Shown here in pieces: positions 16,602 to 23,704 of a stretch of 25,020 nucleotides of DNA. Under the pieces are notes generated by a model. That model did no database searches and was not told where the DNA came from. It was given only the letters and a program-made list of their open reading frames with translations. The translations under genes and the position numbers were made by a program. The stretch's first letter is position 1. Every line of letters begins with the position of its first letter. Source of the DNA: Myxococcales bacterium (lineage in GTDB: Bacteria; Myxococcota_C; UBA6777); contig JALTMC010000141.1 of NCBI GenBank assembly GCA_027005175.1, positions 1 to 25,020 on the forward strand, read 5' to 3'.

Positions 16602-16686
16602 CTCTCTCCTTTCTCTCTTCAAAGTTTGTGTCATATCTTCTGTCATATCTTCCGTTGGATCTCTATGGTGTGCATTCCCTTTTGAT

Positions 16687-16915
16687 TTATCCACACCTTC
16701 TCTGATTGATCCACAAGGTTTTCCTCAATTCGTGCGATCTTGCCGGAATTATCCACAGAATCGTCTAGTTTTCCACAGGGTTTTCCACAGGGCTGGGCTT
16801 GCTTTTTGCACGATCTCAGTGGCTTCAATGATTAAAAATTTGAATGATTAAGGATCGTTAGAGTTTATGCCAGAAGGTTACCACAGAGGAAAAGTTTTCC
16901 ACAGGGTTTTCCACA
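16687..16915 (+). other. DnaA-box cluster 3, upstream of the scramblase-like gene
   Basis: Exact TTATCCACA at 16687 and 16749 and TTTTCCACA at 16769, 16781, 16895 and 16907, all on the plus strand, opposite to cluster 2. Near-matches occur at about 16708 and 16879. It lies in the presumed promoter region of the minus-strand gene 15816-16601, so DnaA could control that gene. Confidence 0.8.
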
Positions 16916-16945
16916 GAACTCCTCGAATCATAGAGGAGATCTTGA

Positions 16946-17106
16946 GATCGCAAAGCGAAAATCTAAGAAGTTTTGCTCACAAACTTCGGGATAAGTCTGG
17001 TATTGTTGATAAACGGCTTGTATTGGGATCGCAAAGCGAAAAGCTAAGAAGTTTTTTTGCTCACAAACTTCGGGATAAGTCTGGTATTGTTGATAAACGG
17101 CTTGTA
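16946..17106. repeat. 77/80-bp direct repeat with hairpin
   Basis: Copy 1 at 16946-17022, copy 2 at 17027-17106; the second has three extra T in a T-run and one substitution. Each begins GATCGCAAAGCGAAAA and contains GAAGTTT-7 nt-AAACTTC, a perfect 7-bp stem. No promoter, tRNA or gene was recognised. Confidence 0.9.
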
Positions 17107-17198
17107 AGGTGATAAAAACTGTCATGAGCTTGGACTGGTTGTAGTGACTCGAATCCATCGGAAGATCATGAGAAGAATTAGAGGCACTCCAGCAAGTT

Positions 17199-17300
17199 GT
17201 GAAGATATAGCCTGAACACGGGAAAGACTGTGAACTGTCGGGTACGTTTTGGGGAAGACCCGCAACAAGCAGTGAAGATATAGCCTGAACACGGGAAAGA
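17199..17300 (+). repeat. 29-bp direct repeat in the leader of the TPR gene
   Basis: Copies of GTGAAGATATAGCCTGAACA-CGGGAAAGA at 17199-17227 and 17272-17300, with 44 bp between them. The second ends at the Shine-Dalgarno region of the next gene. They may be regulator sites, or one may be a duplicated ribosome-binding leader. Confidence 0.88.
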
Positions 17301-17304
17301 TGGA

Positions 17305-19215
17305 GTGGTGGTGCGAAAGTTCTGGATCTCTATATGTATCGGTATTTGGATGGGTTGGCCGGGAAGTATTCAGGCGCAATCCAAATCGAGCGTGGCGGGT
17401 GTGACAGCTTTGGGGATTCGTTTGCCTATCTTGAGAAAACCATCTCCAGAAGCGGGTCAAATCAAGCGTCGAGTGCAAGAGTGGTTTCGATTGTGGCGAC
17501 GTGGGAAGCACAGTGTCGCACTACAGTCATGCAAAGAGATCCAGCAACTCCAGCATGAACTCGGGGTTTCCAACCTCTTTTTGTTTGCCAGTGCCTTGGT
17601 TCAAGAAGGTGACAAACTCTATGAAAAAGGCAAAACGGATCGTGCCAATTCTCTGTATCGCTGGGCTCAAAAGGTAGCTCCTTCTCTCTCTCGTCCTTAT
17701 TTTCGGTTGTCCTGGATGATCGTTCGTCATCATCCAGGGCAAATCCACACAGCGTTTCCAGTTTTTTGGAAGGGGCTCATGGCCCAGATCCGCTCTCCTA
17801 TCGAAGCCACAGTTGTGTTGGTTGGGGTCTCCCGGTTTTTAGGCTGGACATTGGGGCTCTCCTTTGCTTTGTTGTGGTTCTTTCTCTTGTTGCGCTGTTT
17901 GCGACCTCTGCTTTTCGACTTTCATGGTTTGTTTCCAAGGGGTGTCACACCCTTTCAAATGTCTCTCCTCAGTATGTTGCTGCTTCTCTTGCCCCCGTTA
18001 ATGGGAGCAGGTGTGTTGGAGACCTTGCTGTGCTGGACGTTGTTTGCTTGGTTTTACCAGTCTACAAGAGAACGAATTCTGACAACGACAGGATTGTTGC
18101 TTGTCAGTGCTTTGCCCTTTGTCCTCTTGTTTATGGGTCGATTGGTGAGTGTGATCAATTCCCCTGTCCAAGATCTGTATATGCTCAATCACTCCACAAC
18201 AAGGATCGCTACAGCTCGTCGTTTGGAACGTTATCTTCGAAGTCATCCCAAATCGCTGGATGTTCTTTGGTCATTGGGTTTGTATTACAAACGACTTGGT
18301 CGAGCTCTGGAAGCACGTCGGATGTATCAACGTGCGATCCGCGTGAAGTCCGATCCGAGTTTGCAGGTGAATCTTGCCAATCTTGCGTTTCTGGTTCGAG
18401 AACCAGAGAAAGCTTTTTTCCTTTACCAAAAAGCCCTAAAACGCAAGGCTTTGCCAGAGGGTTTGTTTAATTTTAGTCAGCTACTCAAGCACAGTACAGC
18501 GACGCAACAGGAGCTTATGCAGCAAAAAGCAGATGCTCGCGATGCTGCTCTTCAAAAAGGAGGTAAAAGGGTAGAAGCCTTTGAAAAACAGGTTCAGCCT
18601 CATATCAATCGTTATATTATGGACATTGCCCTCCCCTCTCATCGGTACTGGCAGCGTCTGTTGGAACAAAAAGATCGAACAGCTCTACAAGCCCGAATTT
18701 GGGGTCGGATCTCTACTTGGATTCCACTGGATTATGCGCCGTGGACGGGGGCTCTCTTTGCTCTCTTGCTTTGGTTTTTGGTACCTGTAGGACGTCGCTA
18801 TTTTCAAGGCCGCTCCTGTGTCCAATGCGGTACGATCTACGATCGTGAAGAAAGTCACAGTGCCATTTGTGGGCAATGTTCTCATCTCTTTGAGAAAAAA
18901 GAAGGCTCTCCAGCCCGTCGAGTCCAAAAAGAATTTGAGATCCAACGTTTTCAACGCAAACGATATTACTCCCAAGCGATACTGTCGTTTCTTGTGATGG
19001 GAGCCGGTCAGATCTTGCGTCAAAAAGCCTTCAAAGGCTTTCTCTACCTCTTGTGTCTGACGGCCACTCTTTATGTTTGGATCTTTACTCAGCCCTTAAT
19101 CTCACATCCTATGTCTGTTGGAGATTCTCAATATCTGTGGCTCAACATCGCTCTCACATCGGTCACTGTTTTGTTGTATGTCCTCTCTCTTAGAGAAACA
19201 CTCAATGATGATTAA
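17305..19215 (+). CDS. Membrane protein with TPR repeats, zinc ribbon and TM2-like C-terminus
   Basis: A 636-aa frame with three consecutive GTG codons at 17305, 17308 and 17311; GGAAAGATGGAG upstream best suits 17308 or 17311. A signal peptide ends near residue 24 (IQA). Hydrophobic segments lie near 167-198, 217-250, 262-285, 479-497, 553-571, 577-597 and 610-628. TPR-like helices are at about 95-140 and 300-385 (LDVLWSLGLYYKRLGRALEARRMYQRAI). C505-x2-C508 and C522-x2-C525 form a zinc ribbon. VMGAGQILRQKAFKGFLYLL (564-583) resembles the G-x-G-Q...G motif of TM2-type domains. It is probably an inner-membrane scaffold; no enzymatic motif is visible. The DUF4388 gene starts 22 bp after the stop, suggesting an operon. 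Confidence 0.75.
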   Translation: MVVRKFWISICIGIWMGWPGSIQAQSKSSVAGVTALGIRLPILRKPSPEAGQIKRRVQEWFRLWRRGKHSVALQSCKEIQQLQHELGVSNLFLFASALVQEGDKLYEKGKTDRANSLYRWAQKVAPSLSRPYFRLSWMIVRHHPGQIHTAFPVFWKGLMAQIRSPIEATVVLVGVSRFLGWTLGLSFALLWFFLLLRCLRPLLFDFHGLFPRGVTPFQMSLLSMLLLLLPPLMGAGVLETLLCWTLFAWFYQSTRERILTTTGLLLVSALPFVLLFMGRLVSVINSPVQDLYMLNHSTTRIATARRLERYLRSHPKSLDVLWSLGLYYKRLGRALEARRMYQRAIRVKSDPSLQVNLANLAFLVREPEKAFFLYQKALKRKALPEGLFNFSQLLKHSTATQQELMQQKADARDAALQKGGKRVEAFEKQVQPHINRYIMDIALPSHRYWQRLLEQKDRTALQARIWGRISTWIPLDYAPWTGALFALLLWFLVPVGRRYFQGRSCVQCGTIYDREESHSAICGQCSHLFEKKEGSPARRVQKEFEIQRFQRKRYYSQAILSFLVMGAGQILRQKAFKGFLYLLCLTATLYVWIFTQPLISHPMSVGDSQYLWLNIALTSVTVLLYVLSLRETLNDD

Positions 19216-19237
19216 AACGAAAAGATCGGAGTAATTC

Positions 19238-20341
19238 GTGGAACTCAAAGGATCTCTTAAAGAACGACCGGCTTTGGAGTTGCTTGCCTCGATGGCGAGG
19301 GAGCGAAGTTCCGGTGTGATGTCCATGTTTAAGGGGCGAGAGGGAATACAAGTTCATTGGAGCAATGGAAAGATCGTACAGGTCACACCAAACCCCATAC
19401 CAAAACAGGGCAACTTTGGACAGATGATGGTGGAGATTGGTCAAGTCACTCCCAATCAGTTGGAGCAGGCGTTGGGGCAACAACGTCGAAGCCTTGCACC
19501 ACTGGGCGCGATCTTGGGTAAACTGTTTCACTGTGATCCCAACAAGGTGTTGTTGGTGTTGCGAGTGCAAGCGATTGAGCGTTTGTATGCAACATTCTTT
19601 TGGAAGTCCGGTCACTATACTTTTGAAGCGCAGCCGATTACACCACCGAGCAATCACTTTGAGCCCATCGATATGAATGCTTTGGTTCAAGAGGCGATTC
19701 CTGTGCGAGAACTTTGGCCCAAAGCACGGAAACGATTTCACTCCCCTTATCTGGAGGTGGAGGCGATTGGTCCAAGTATCCCTCATGACATACAGCTAGG
19801 GCCATCAGAAAAAAAGATATTCTCTCTTCTCACAACTGGGATGTTTCGCTTTCGTGAGTTGTCTATCCTCGGTGGGTTGGGTCAGTTTGCTACGGGATTT
19901 GTGCTTCATCAATTGCAAGAACATCAACTGATCATCGTTCGCACACCTCAACAACAACGTTTTGATCTGGCGCGTCTGTTGTTTGGTGGGACGGTTGTCG
20001 AATTTGCAGTGTGGTTGTTTGTGATGGCGATGTTGGTGGGTGCAAGTACCTATCTTCTGGCATTTGCACCCTACTCTCCCCTTCATTTGCTTCGTCCATA
20101 CCAACGCTATTATGTGGCTCCGCCAGGTTGGGAACAGACGGTCGAAGAGTGGCGTCACAAACGGCTTCAATCCACACTAGAGTTGTATCGATTGCATCAT
20201 GGCTATTATCCAAAAACACTTAAAGTATTGAGCAAACAAGGTTGGATCGCTTCGGAACTGTTGTTGTCTTCCACCGGAAAGCTCTTTTTTTACCGACGCT
20301 TTACATCTCATCGCTATCAACTCTTGCGGCCTCTACCTTGA
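19238..20341 (+). CDS. DUF4388 (PATAN-like) domain membrane protein
   Basis: A 367-aa protein from GTG 19238, with GGAG at 19228-19231. The N-terminus (1-50, MELKGSLKERPALELLASM, then SGVMSMFKGREGIQVHWSNGKIVQV) is a DUF4388 domain, common in Myxococcota gliding and signalling proteins. Residues 55-130 (FGQMMVEIGQVTPNQLEQAL) resemble the helical GspE N-terminal-like segment that often follows it. One transmembrane segment lies at about 254-276. The extracytoplasmic tail (LELYRLHHGYYPKTLKVLSKQGWI) recalls the C-terminal part of type II pseudopilins. This suggests a link between cytoplasmic signalling and an envelope process; the partner is unknown. It probably shares a transcript with the TPR gene. 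Confidence 0.82.
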   Translation: MELKGSLKERPALELLASMARERSSGVMSMFKGREGIQVHWSNGKIVQVTPNPIPKQGNFGQMMVEIGQVTPNQLEQALGQQRRSLAPLGAILGKLFHCDPNKVLLVLRVQAIERLYATFFWKSGHYTFEAQPITPPSNHFEPIDMNALVQEAIPVRELWPKARKRFHSPYLEVEAIGPSIPHDIQLGPSEKKIFSLLTTGMFRFRELSILGGLGQFATGFVLHQLQEHQLIIVRTPQQQRFDLARLLFGGTVVEFAVWLFVMAMLVGASTYLLAFAPYSPLHLLRPYQRYYVAPPGWEQTVEEWRHKRLQSTLELYRLHHGYYPKTLKVLSKQGWIASELLLSSTGKLFFYRRFTSHRYQLLRPLP

Positions 20342-20533
20342 AGGTGCTAACCCAATCATTTATAGAGTTTTTGCCTCTTCAGCAAACTGAATCCTATTTG
20401 AAACGTAGAAAGGGACGCGAGACCAGGACACAAGTTGGGAGTGAGTCACAGATCGCAAGTTCGTCCTTGTTGGGTTTTTAACAAGTTGCTGGCATGATCG
20501 AGAGCCGTTGGTAGAGGTTTGCAGGAGAGAACA

Positions 20534-21529
20534 ATGAAGTTAGTGTTTGAGGATAACGGTGCTTGTCAGGAGCTTTTTGGTGTTCGAGAATCCAATTTGA
20601 AGATCTTGGAACAGGAACTCGCGATCTCTTTGCAGGCACGAGGAAATGAGTTAAATCTCAAGGGCTCTTCAGATCGATTGGAGATCGCTCAGAGCTTACT
20701 TGAACAGCTTTATAGTACAGTTAAGCAAGGATTTCCGATGTCATCAGATGATCTCCGTCGTGGGGTTCGCAATGCGATGGAAGAGGGGAATGTTAAGATC
20801 GATGATATCTTAACGGACACCGTACTCTATACCCATCGCAATCGCCGGATCTCTCCAAAGGGACTGCACCAAAAACTCTATGTGGATGCCATTCGACAAC
20901 ATGATTTAGTGTTTGGAGTGGGGCCCGCAGGTACGGGGAAAACATACCTTGCGATGGCGATGGCTGTGGATGCTCTTAATCGCAAGGTTGTCGAACGTAT
21001 TATCCTCACTCGTCCGGCTTTGGAAGCGGGGGAGAGGCTTGGTTTTCTTCCCGGCAGTTTGCAGGAGAAGATCAGCCCCTATCTCAGACCTTTGAACGAT
21101 GCACTGCATGATATGATCGATATGGATCGAGCGGAAGCTCTCTTGGCCAAAGGCTTTATAGAGGTCGCTCCCCTGGCTTTTATGCGTGGTCGCACATTGA
21201 ATAGTGCATTTGTGATTCTGGACGAAGCACAAAATACAACCCATGAGCAGATGAAGATGTTTCTGACTCGCTTAGGCTATGACTCAAAAGCTGTGGTCAC
21301 AGGCGATATCACACAGAATGATCTCCCTCGGAATATTCGATCAGGTCTACAGGCAAGTGAAGAGATCCTCAAAGGTATTGAAGGAATTGACTTCTGCTAT
21401 TTTGATGACAATGATGTTGTTCGACACCCTCTGGTTCAACGGATCGTTCGTGCTTATGCCAGCGCCGATCTCAAAAGAGAGCGTGAAAAACAAAGAGAGC
21501 GCGAAGACCAAAAAGAACAAAGAGGATAA
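20534..21529 (+). CDS. phoH: PhoH family ATPase
   Basis: A 331-aa protein from ATG 20534, with AGGAGAG at 20523-20529; the frame can be read back to a TTG at 20519, but that lies before the Shine-Dalgarno sequence. Residues 1-70 form the KH-like N-terminal part found in PhoH/PhoL proteins. Walker A is GPAGTGKT (130-137) and Walker B VILDEAQN (227-234), with RPALEAGERLGFLPG and GDITQND in between and after, all diagnostic. It is a cytosolic ATPase thought to act in RNA metabolism and usually paired with YbeY, as here. The tail is rich in Lys, Arg and Glu. Confidence 0.95.
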   Translation: MKLVFEDNGACQELFGVRESNLKILEQELAISLQARGNELNLKGSSDRLEIAQSLLEQLYSTVKQGFPMSSDDLRRGVRNAMEEGNVKIDDILTDTVLYTHRNRRISPKGLHQKLYVDAIRQHDLVFGVGPAGTGKTYLAMAMAVDALNRKVVERIILTRPALEAGERLGFLPGSLQEKISPYLRPLNDALHDMIDMDRAEALLAKGFIEVAPLAFMRGRTLNSAFVILDEAQNTTHEQMKMFLTRLGYDSKAVVTGDITQNDLPRNIRSGLQASEEILKGIEGIDFCYFDDNDVVRHPLVQRIVRAYASADLKREREKQREREDQKEQRG

Positions 21530-21533
21530 GACG

Positions 21534-22262
21534 TTGCTTGGGATACTGGATCAACAAGAGATTCTTCCTGATCTTGCAAGTGAACTGGAAAAACGTGCCA
21601 GGAAGATTATGGCAGCCTTAGAGTTAGATGCCGAGGTCAGCCTTGTCTTGTGTGATGACAAGGAGATCCAGTCACTCAACCTACAATGGCGTGGCATTGA
21701 TAAACCCACAGATGTCCTCTCTTTTCCACAAGAAAACTATGCTCCCGCCCCACCCTTCTCCAAACCAACCCCTGCTTCAGGTTCGGATACTTTGAGTTCA
21801 GATGCTTCAGGTTCGAATACTTTGAGTTCAGATGCTTCAGGTTCGGATACTTTGGGTTCGGATGCTTCAGGTTCGGATGCTTCAGGTTCGGATGCTTCAG
21901 GTTCGGATACTTTGGGTTTGGATGCTTCCTCTGTCGGAGCTGTGATGTTTGCTCCTCCGATTCAATGGTCTGGTGATGTTGAGGAAGGTTATAGGGAGCC
22001 CATGGAGATGTTTCCTCGTATGTTGGGGGATATTGTTATCTCTGTTGAAACTTGTGTACGGCAAGCCAAAGAGTGGAATCATACACCGCTGGATGAAGCC
22101 ACAAGACTATGGACTCACGGCCTTCTTCACCTTTGTGGCTATGACCATCAAACTCAGGAAGAAGCAGCGGAGATGCGTCGAAAAGAGGAAGATTTACTGC
22201 AGATCTTTGCGAATGATGGTAGCATAGCACCGTTGGTTCAAACAGAAATCCAGGATATGTAG
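21534..22262 (+). CDS. ybeY: Endoribonuclease YbeY with a large Ser/Asp-rich repeat insertion
   Basis: Start set at TTG 21534, four bases after the phoH stop, because AGAGGA (21521-21526) is well spaced. Longer starts inside phoH (GTG 21483, ATG 21456) are possible. This gives 242 aa against about 150-160 for typical YbeY. The metal site HGLLHLCGYDH (H195, H199, H205) is intact, as are LNLQWRGIDKPTDVLSFP (48-65) and LGDIVIS (164-170). YbeY matures rRNA 3' ends and takes part in ribosome quality control. The extra length is an insertion between VLSFP and LGDI (about 68-160), half of it GSDTLSSDAS-type repeats. The insertion point is the loop that varies in the family, so activity is probably kept. 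Confidence 0.93.
   Translation: MLGILDQQEILPDLASELEKRARKIMAALELDAEVSLVLCDDKEIQSLNLQWRGIDKPTDVLSFPQENYAPAPPFSKPTPASGSDTLSSDASGSNTLSSDASGSDTLGSDASGSDASGSDASGSDTLGLDASSVGAVMFAPPIQWSGDVEEGYREPMEMFPRMLGDIVISVETCVRQAKEWNHTPLDEATRLWTHGLLHLCGYDHQTQEEAAEMRRKEEDLLQIFANDGSIAPLVQTEIQDM
21776..21930 (+). repeat. ybeY: In-frame 30/15-bp repeats encoding Ser/Asp/Gly-rich segment of YbeY
   Basis: Units of GCTTCAGGTTCGGATACTTT plus GAGTTCAGAT (30 bp), then shorter 15-bp units GCTTCAGGTTCGGAT, read in frame as (A)SGSDTLSSD. Copies differ by only a few bases, so the expansion is recent. Confidence 0.93.
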
Positions 22263-22275
22263 CAGGAGTACTGTT

Positions 22276-22452
22276 CTGGTCAACGACCCCATCCCATCCG
22301 GACTTTGTCCTGTAGATTCTGCCGGACCCACGCTCTGGAAGGGATTTCAAGATCCCGAAGTTGACCAGCACTCAATGCAGTAGATTCTGGAAGGGGTTTC
22401 AAGATCCCGAAGTTAACCAGCCTCAACGCAGTAGATTCTGGAAGGGGTTTCC
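22276..22452. repeat. Degenerate 52-bp repeats and a separated 9-bp inverted repeat after ybeY
   Basis: Units starting TCTGGAAGGGRTTTC lie near 22334, 22386 and 22437 (the last is partial), each followed by AAGATCCCGAAGTTRACCAG in the first two. CTGGTCAAC (22276-22284) is the exact inverse of GTTGACCAG (22360-22368). The block fills most of the 219-bp gap between ybeY and the next lipoprotein gene. No clear terminator. Confidence 0.8.
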
Positions 22453-22481
22453 ACGCTCACAACATAAGAGGTTTTTTTCTG

Positions 22482-22844
22482 ATGAGAACTTTCCCTATTT
22501 TGCTCAGCCTGGCTTGCTTCGTTATCATCAGTGCTTGTACTACAACTTATATGGTGCATATGGGAGCTGTCACATCTTTTCGTTTTACCGAGGGCTCCAC
22601 ATGTAGAAATGTTCTTCGTGATCTTGGACGTCCTCATCAACAAGTCCCAGACAAACGCAAAGGTTATGTTACCTGGCGTTACGCCTATCAGATTCGATCG
22701 GACAAGCCAAAACAACTTCAATACCGACAGTATACTTTCCTCTTCTTCCAGGGCCGAATCCGAAAATTCTCAGAAAAAATCGAAAGCTATAACTTCACAG
22801 GAAAAGGCTTTCGCGGCCAACCTCTATGTCCGATCAAAGAGTGA
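22482..22844 (+). CDS. Small lipoprotein, BamE/SmpA-like
   Basis: A 120-aa protein. The signal peptide ends at a good lipobox (IISAC, C19). The mature part FTEGSTCRNVLRDLGRPHQQV, then a Trp/Tyr-rich strand (YVTWRYAY) and a later strand with a gly turn (TFLFFQGRIRKF), matches the order of elements in BamE/OmlA-like domains: a short helix with G-x-T...V...LG-x-P and a beta sheet. BamE supports outer-membrane protein assembly; here only the fold is suggested, not the role. AAGAGG at 22466-22471 precedes ATG by 10 bp. It converges with rsmG. Confidence 0.6.
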   Translation: MRTFPILLSLACFVIISACTTTYMVHMGAVTSFRFTEGSTCRNVLRDLGRPHQQVPDKRKGYVTWRYAYQIRSDKPKQLQYRQYTFLFFQGRIRKFSEKIESYNFTGKGFRGQPLCPIKE

Positions 22845-22877
22845 GTGCTCAGGATCACAGAAGGAAATAACAAATCC

Positions 22878-23016
22878 TCCCAGAAGCTTGCATCCAATTA
22901 CGGAGTAAGTACCTGGAATTTGAGGAGAGAAAACTCTTCTCCCAGAAGCTTGCATCAAGGCTTGCATCCAATTACGGAGTAAGTACCTGGAATTTGAGGA
23001 GAGAAAACTCTTCTCC
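22878..23016. repeat. 57-bp duplication of the rsmG 3' end
   Basis: GCTTGCATCCAATTACGGAG... occurs at 22886-22942 and again at 22960-23016. The second copy contains the last codons and stop (22972-22974) of minus-strand rsmG; the first is a non-coding copy beyond the gene. A smaller nested repeat, TCCCAGAAGCTTGCATC, occurs at 22878 and 22940. Confidence 0.92.
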
Positions 23017-23643
23017 TCCTGGAAGTTTGTACTGAAATGTGTCGATCAGGTTGAGATGATCCTCGTGGGTGGGGGCAAAGTTTGAAGTGCCCCAGTAGAT
23101 AACTTGGGCTTCGGGAGAGAGGTAATGATGTGCAATGGGTAGGATTTGTTCTGGAGCAACAGCGCGAAACACGATCCCATTGTAGGGAGCATGGAGTTTT
23201 TCGCGATCGGGTTGTCCGGTGATCCGGGATGCTTTGGTCTGGACCCAGCTGAGTTTGAGTTCGCGTTGGACTTGTTGTAGAAAGGCCGCCCGGCGACTAT
23301 GAGATTCCACCAATGTCCATGTGAGATCAGAACGCAATAAGGCCAATGGGATGGACGGAAATCCTGCACCTGCTCCGATGTCAAGATAGGATTGATGAGG
23401 TGGTTGATTATAGAGAGCCCACCATCCGATCATCGAGTCAGCGATATGACGGTGAGCATACTCTTCGATGTTGCTGGCACCTGTGAGTCGGATCTTGGCG
23501 TTCCATTTTTGCAAAAGCTGCCAGTATCGATGGAGGGGTGGAAGTAGCTCCTTCAGCGGAGGAAATGATGCTACTGCTTCAGGCGGGAGTTGATCCAATA
23601 CGGATTGTAGAGCGTCTCGGAGGATCTTATGTTCATGCTGCAT
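22972..23643 (-). CDS. rsmG: 16S rRNA (guanine-N7) methyltransferase RsmG
   Basis: A 223-aa protein, normal length. WNAKIRLTGASNIEEYAHRHIADS (47-70) and the SAM-binding motif YLDIGAGAGFPSIPLAL (86-102), then LVESHSRRAAFLQQV, are diagnostic. It methylates G527 (E. coli numbering) of 16S rRNA in the cytosol. Also named gidB because it commonly sits by the chromosomal origin, which fits the oriC about 9 kb to the left. GAGGA lies 5 bp before ATG 23643. The Pro/Gln-rich gene ends 61 bp upstream on the same strand. The 3' end is duplicated downstream. Confidence 0.96.
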   Translation of the reverse strand: MQHEHKILRDALQSVLDQLPPEAVASFPPLKELLPPLHRYWQLLQKWNAKIRLTGASNIEEYAHRHIADSMIGWWALYNQPPHQSYLDIGAGAGFPSIPLALLRSDLTWTLVESHSRRAAFLQQVQRELKLSWVQTKASRITGQPDREKLHAPYNGIVFRAVAPEQILPIAHHYLSPEAQVIYWGTSNFAPTHEDHLNLIDTFQYKLPGGEEFSLLKFQVLTP

Positions 23644-23704
23644 GGAATCCTCGCCAGCCGGAGATCTCTAACTTGAGTCAGAGGTCGTTGACGGAAAAGC
23701 ATCT

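Noticed and set aside
17766-18470. 234-codon plus-strand frame
   Set aside because: Overlaps the TPR/zinc-ribbon gene in another frame; composition is that of a shifted membrane-protein frame.
20466-20485. CTTGTT/AACAAG hairpin before phoH as a terminator
   Set aside because: Only a 6-bp A/T-rich stem and no following T-run.
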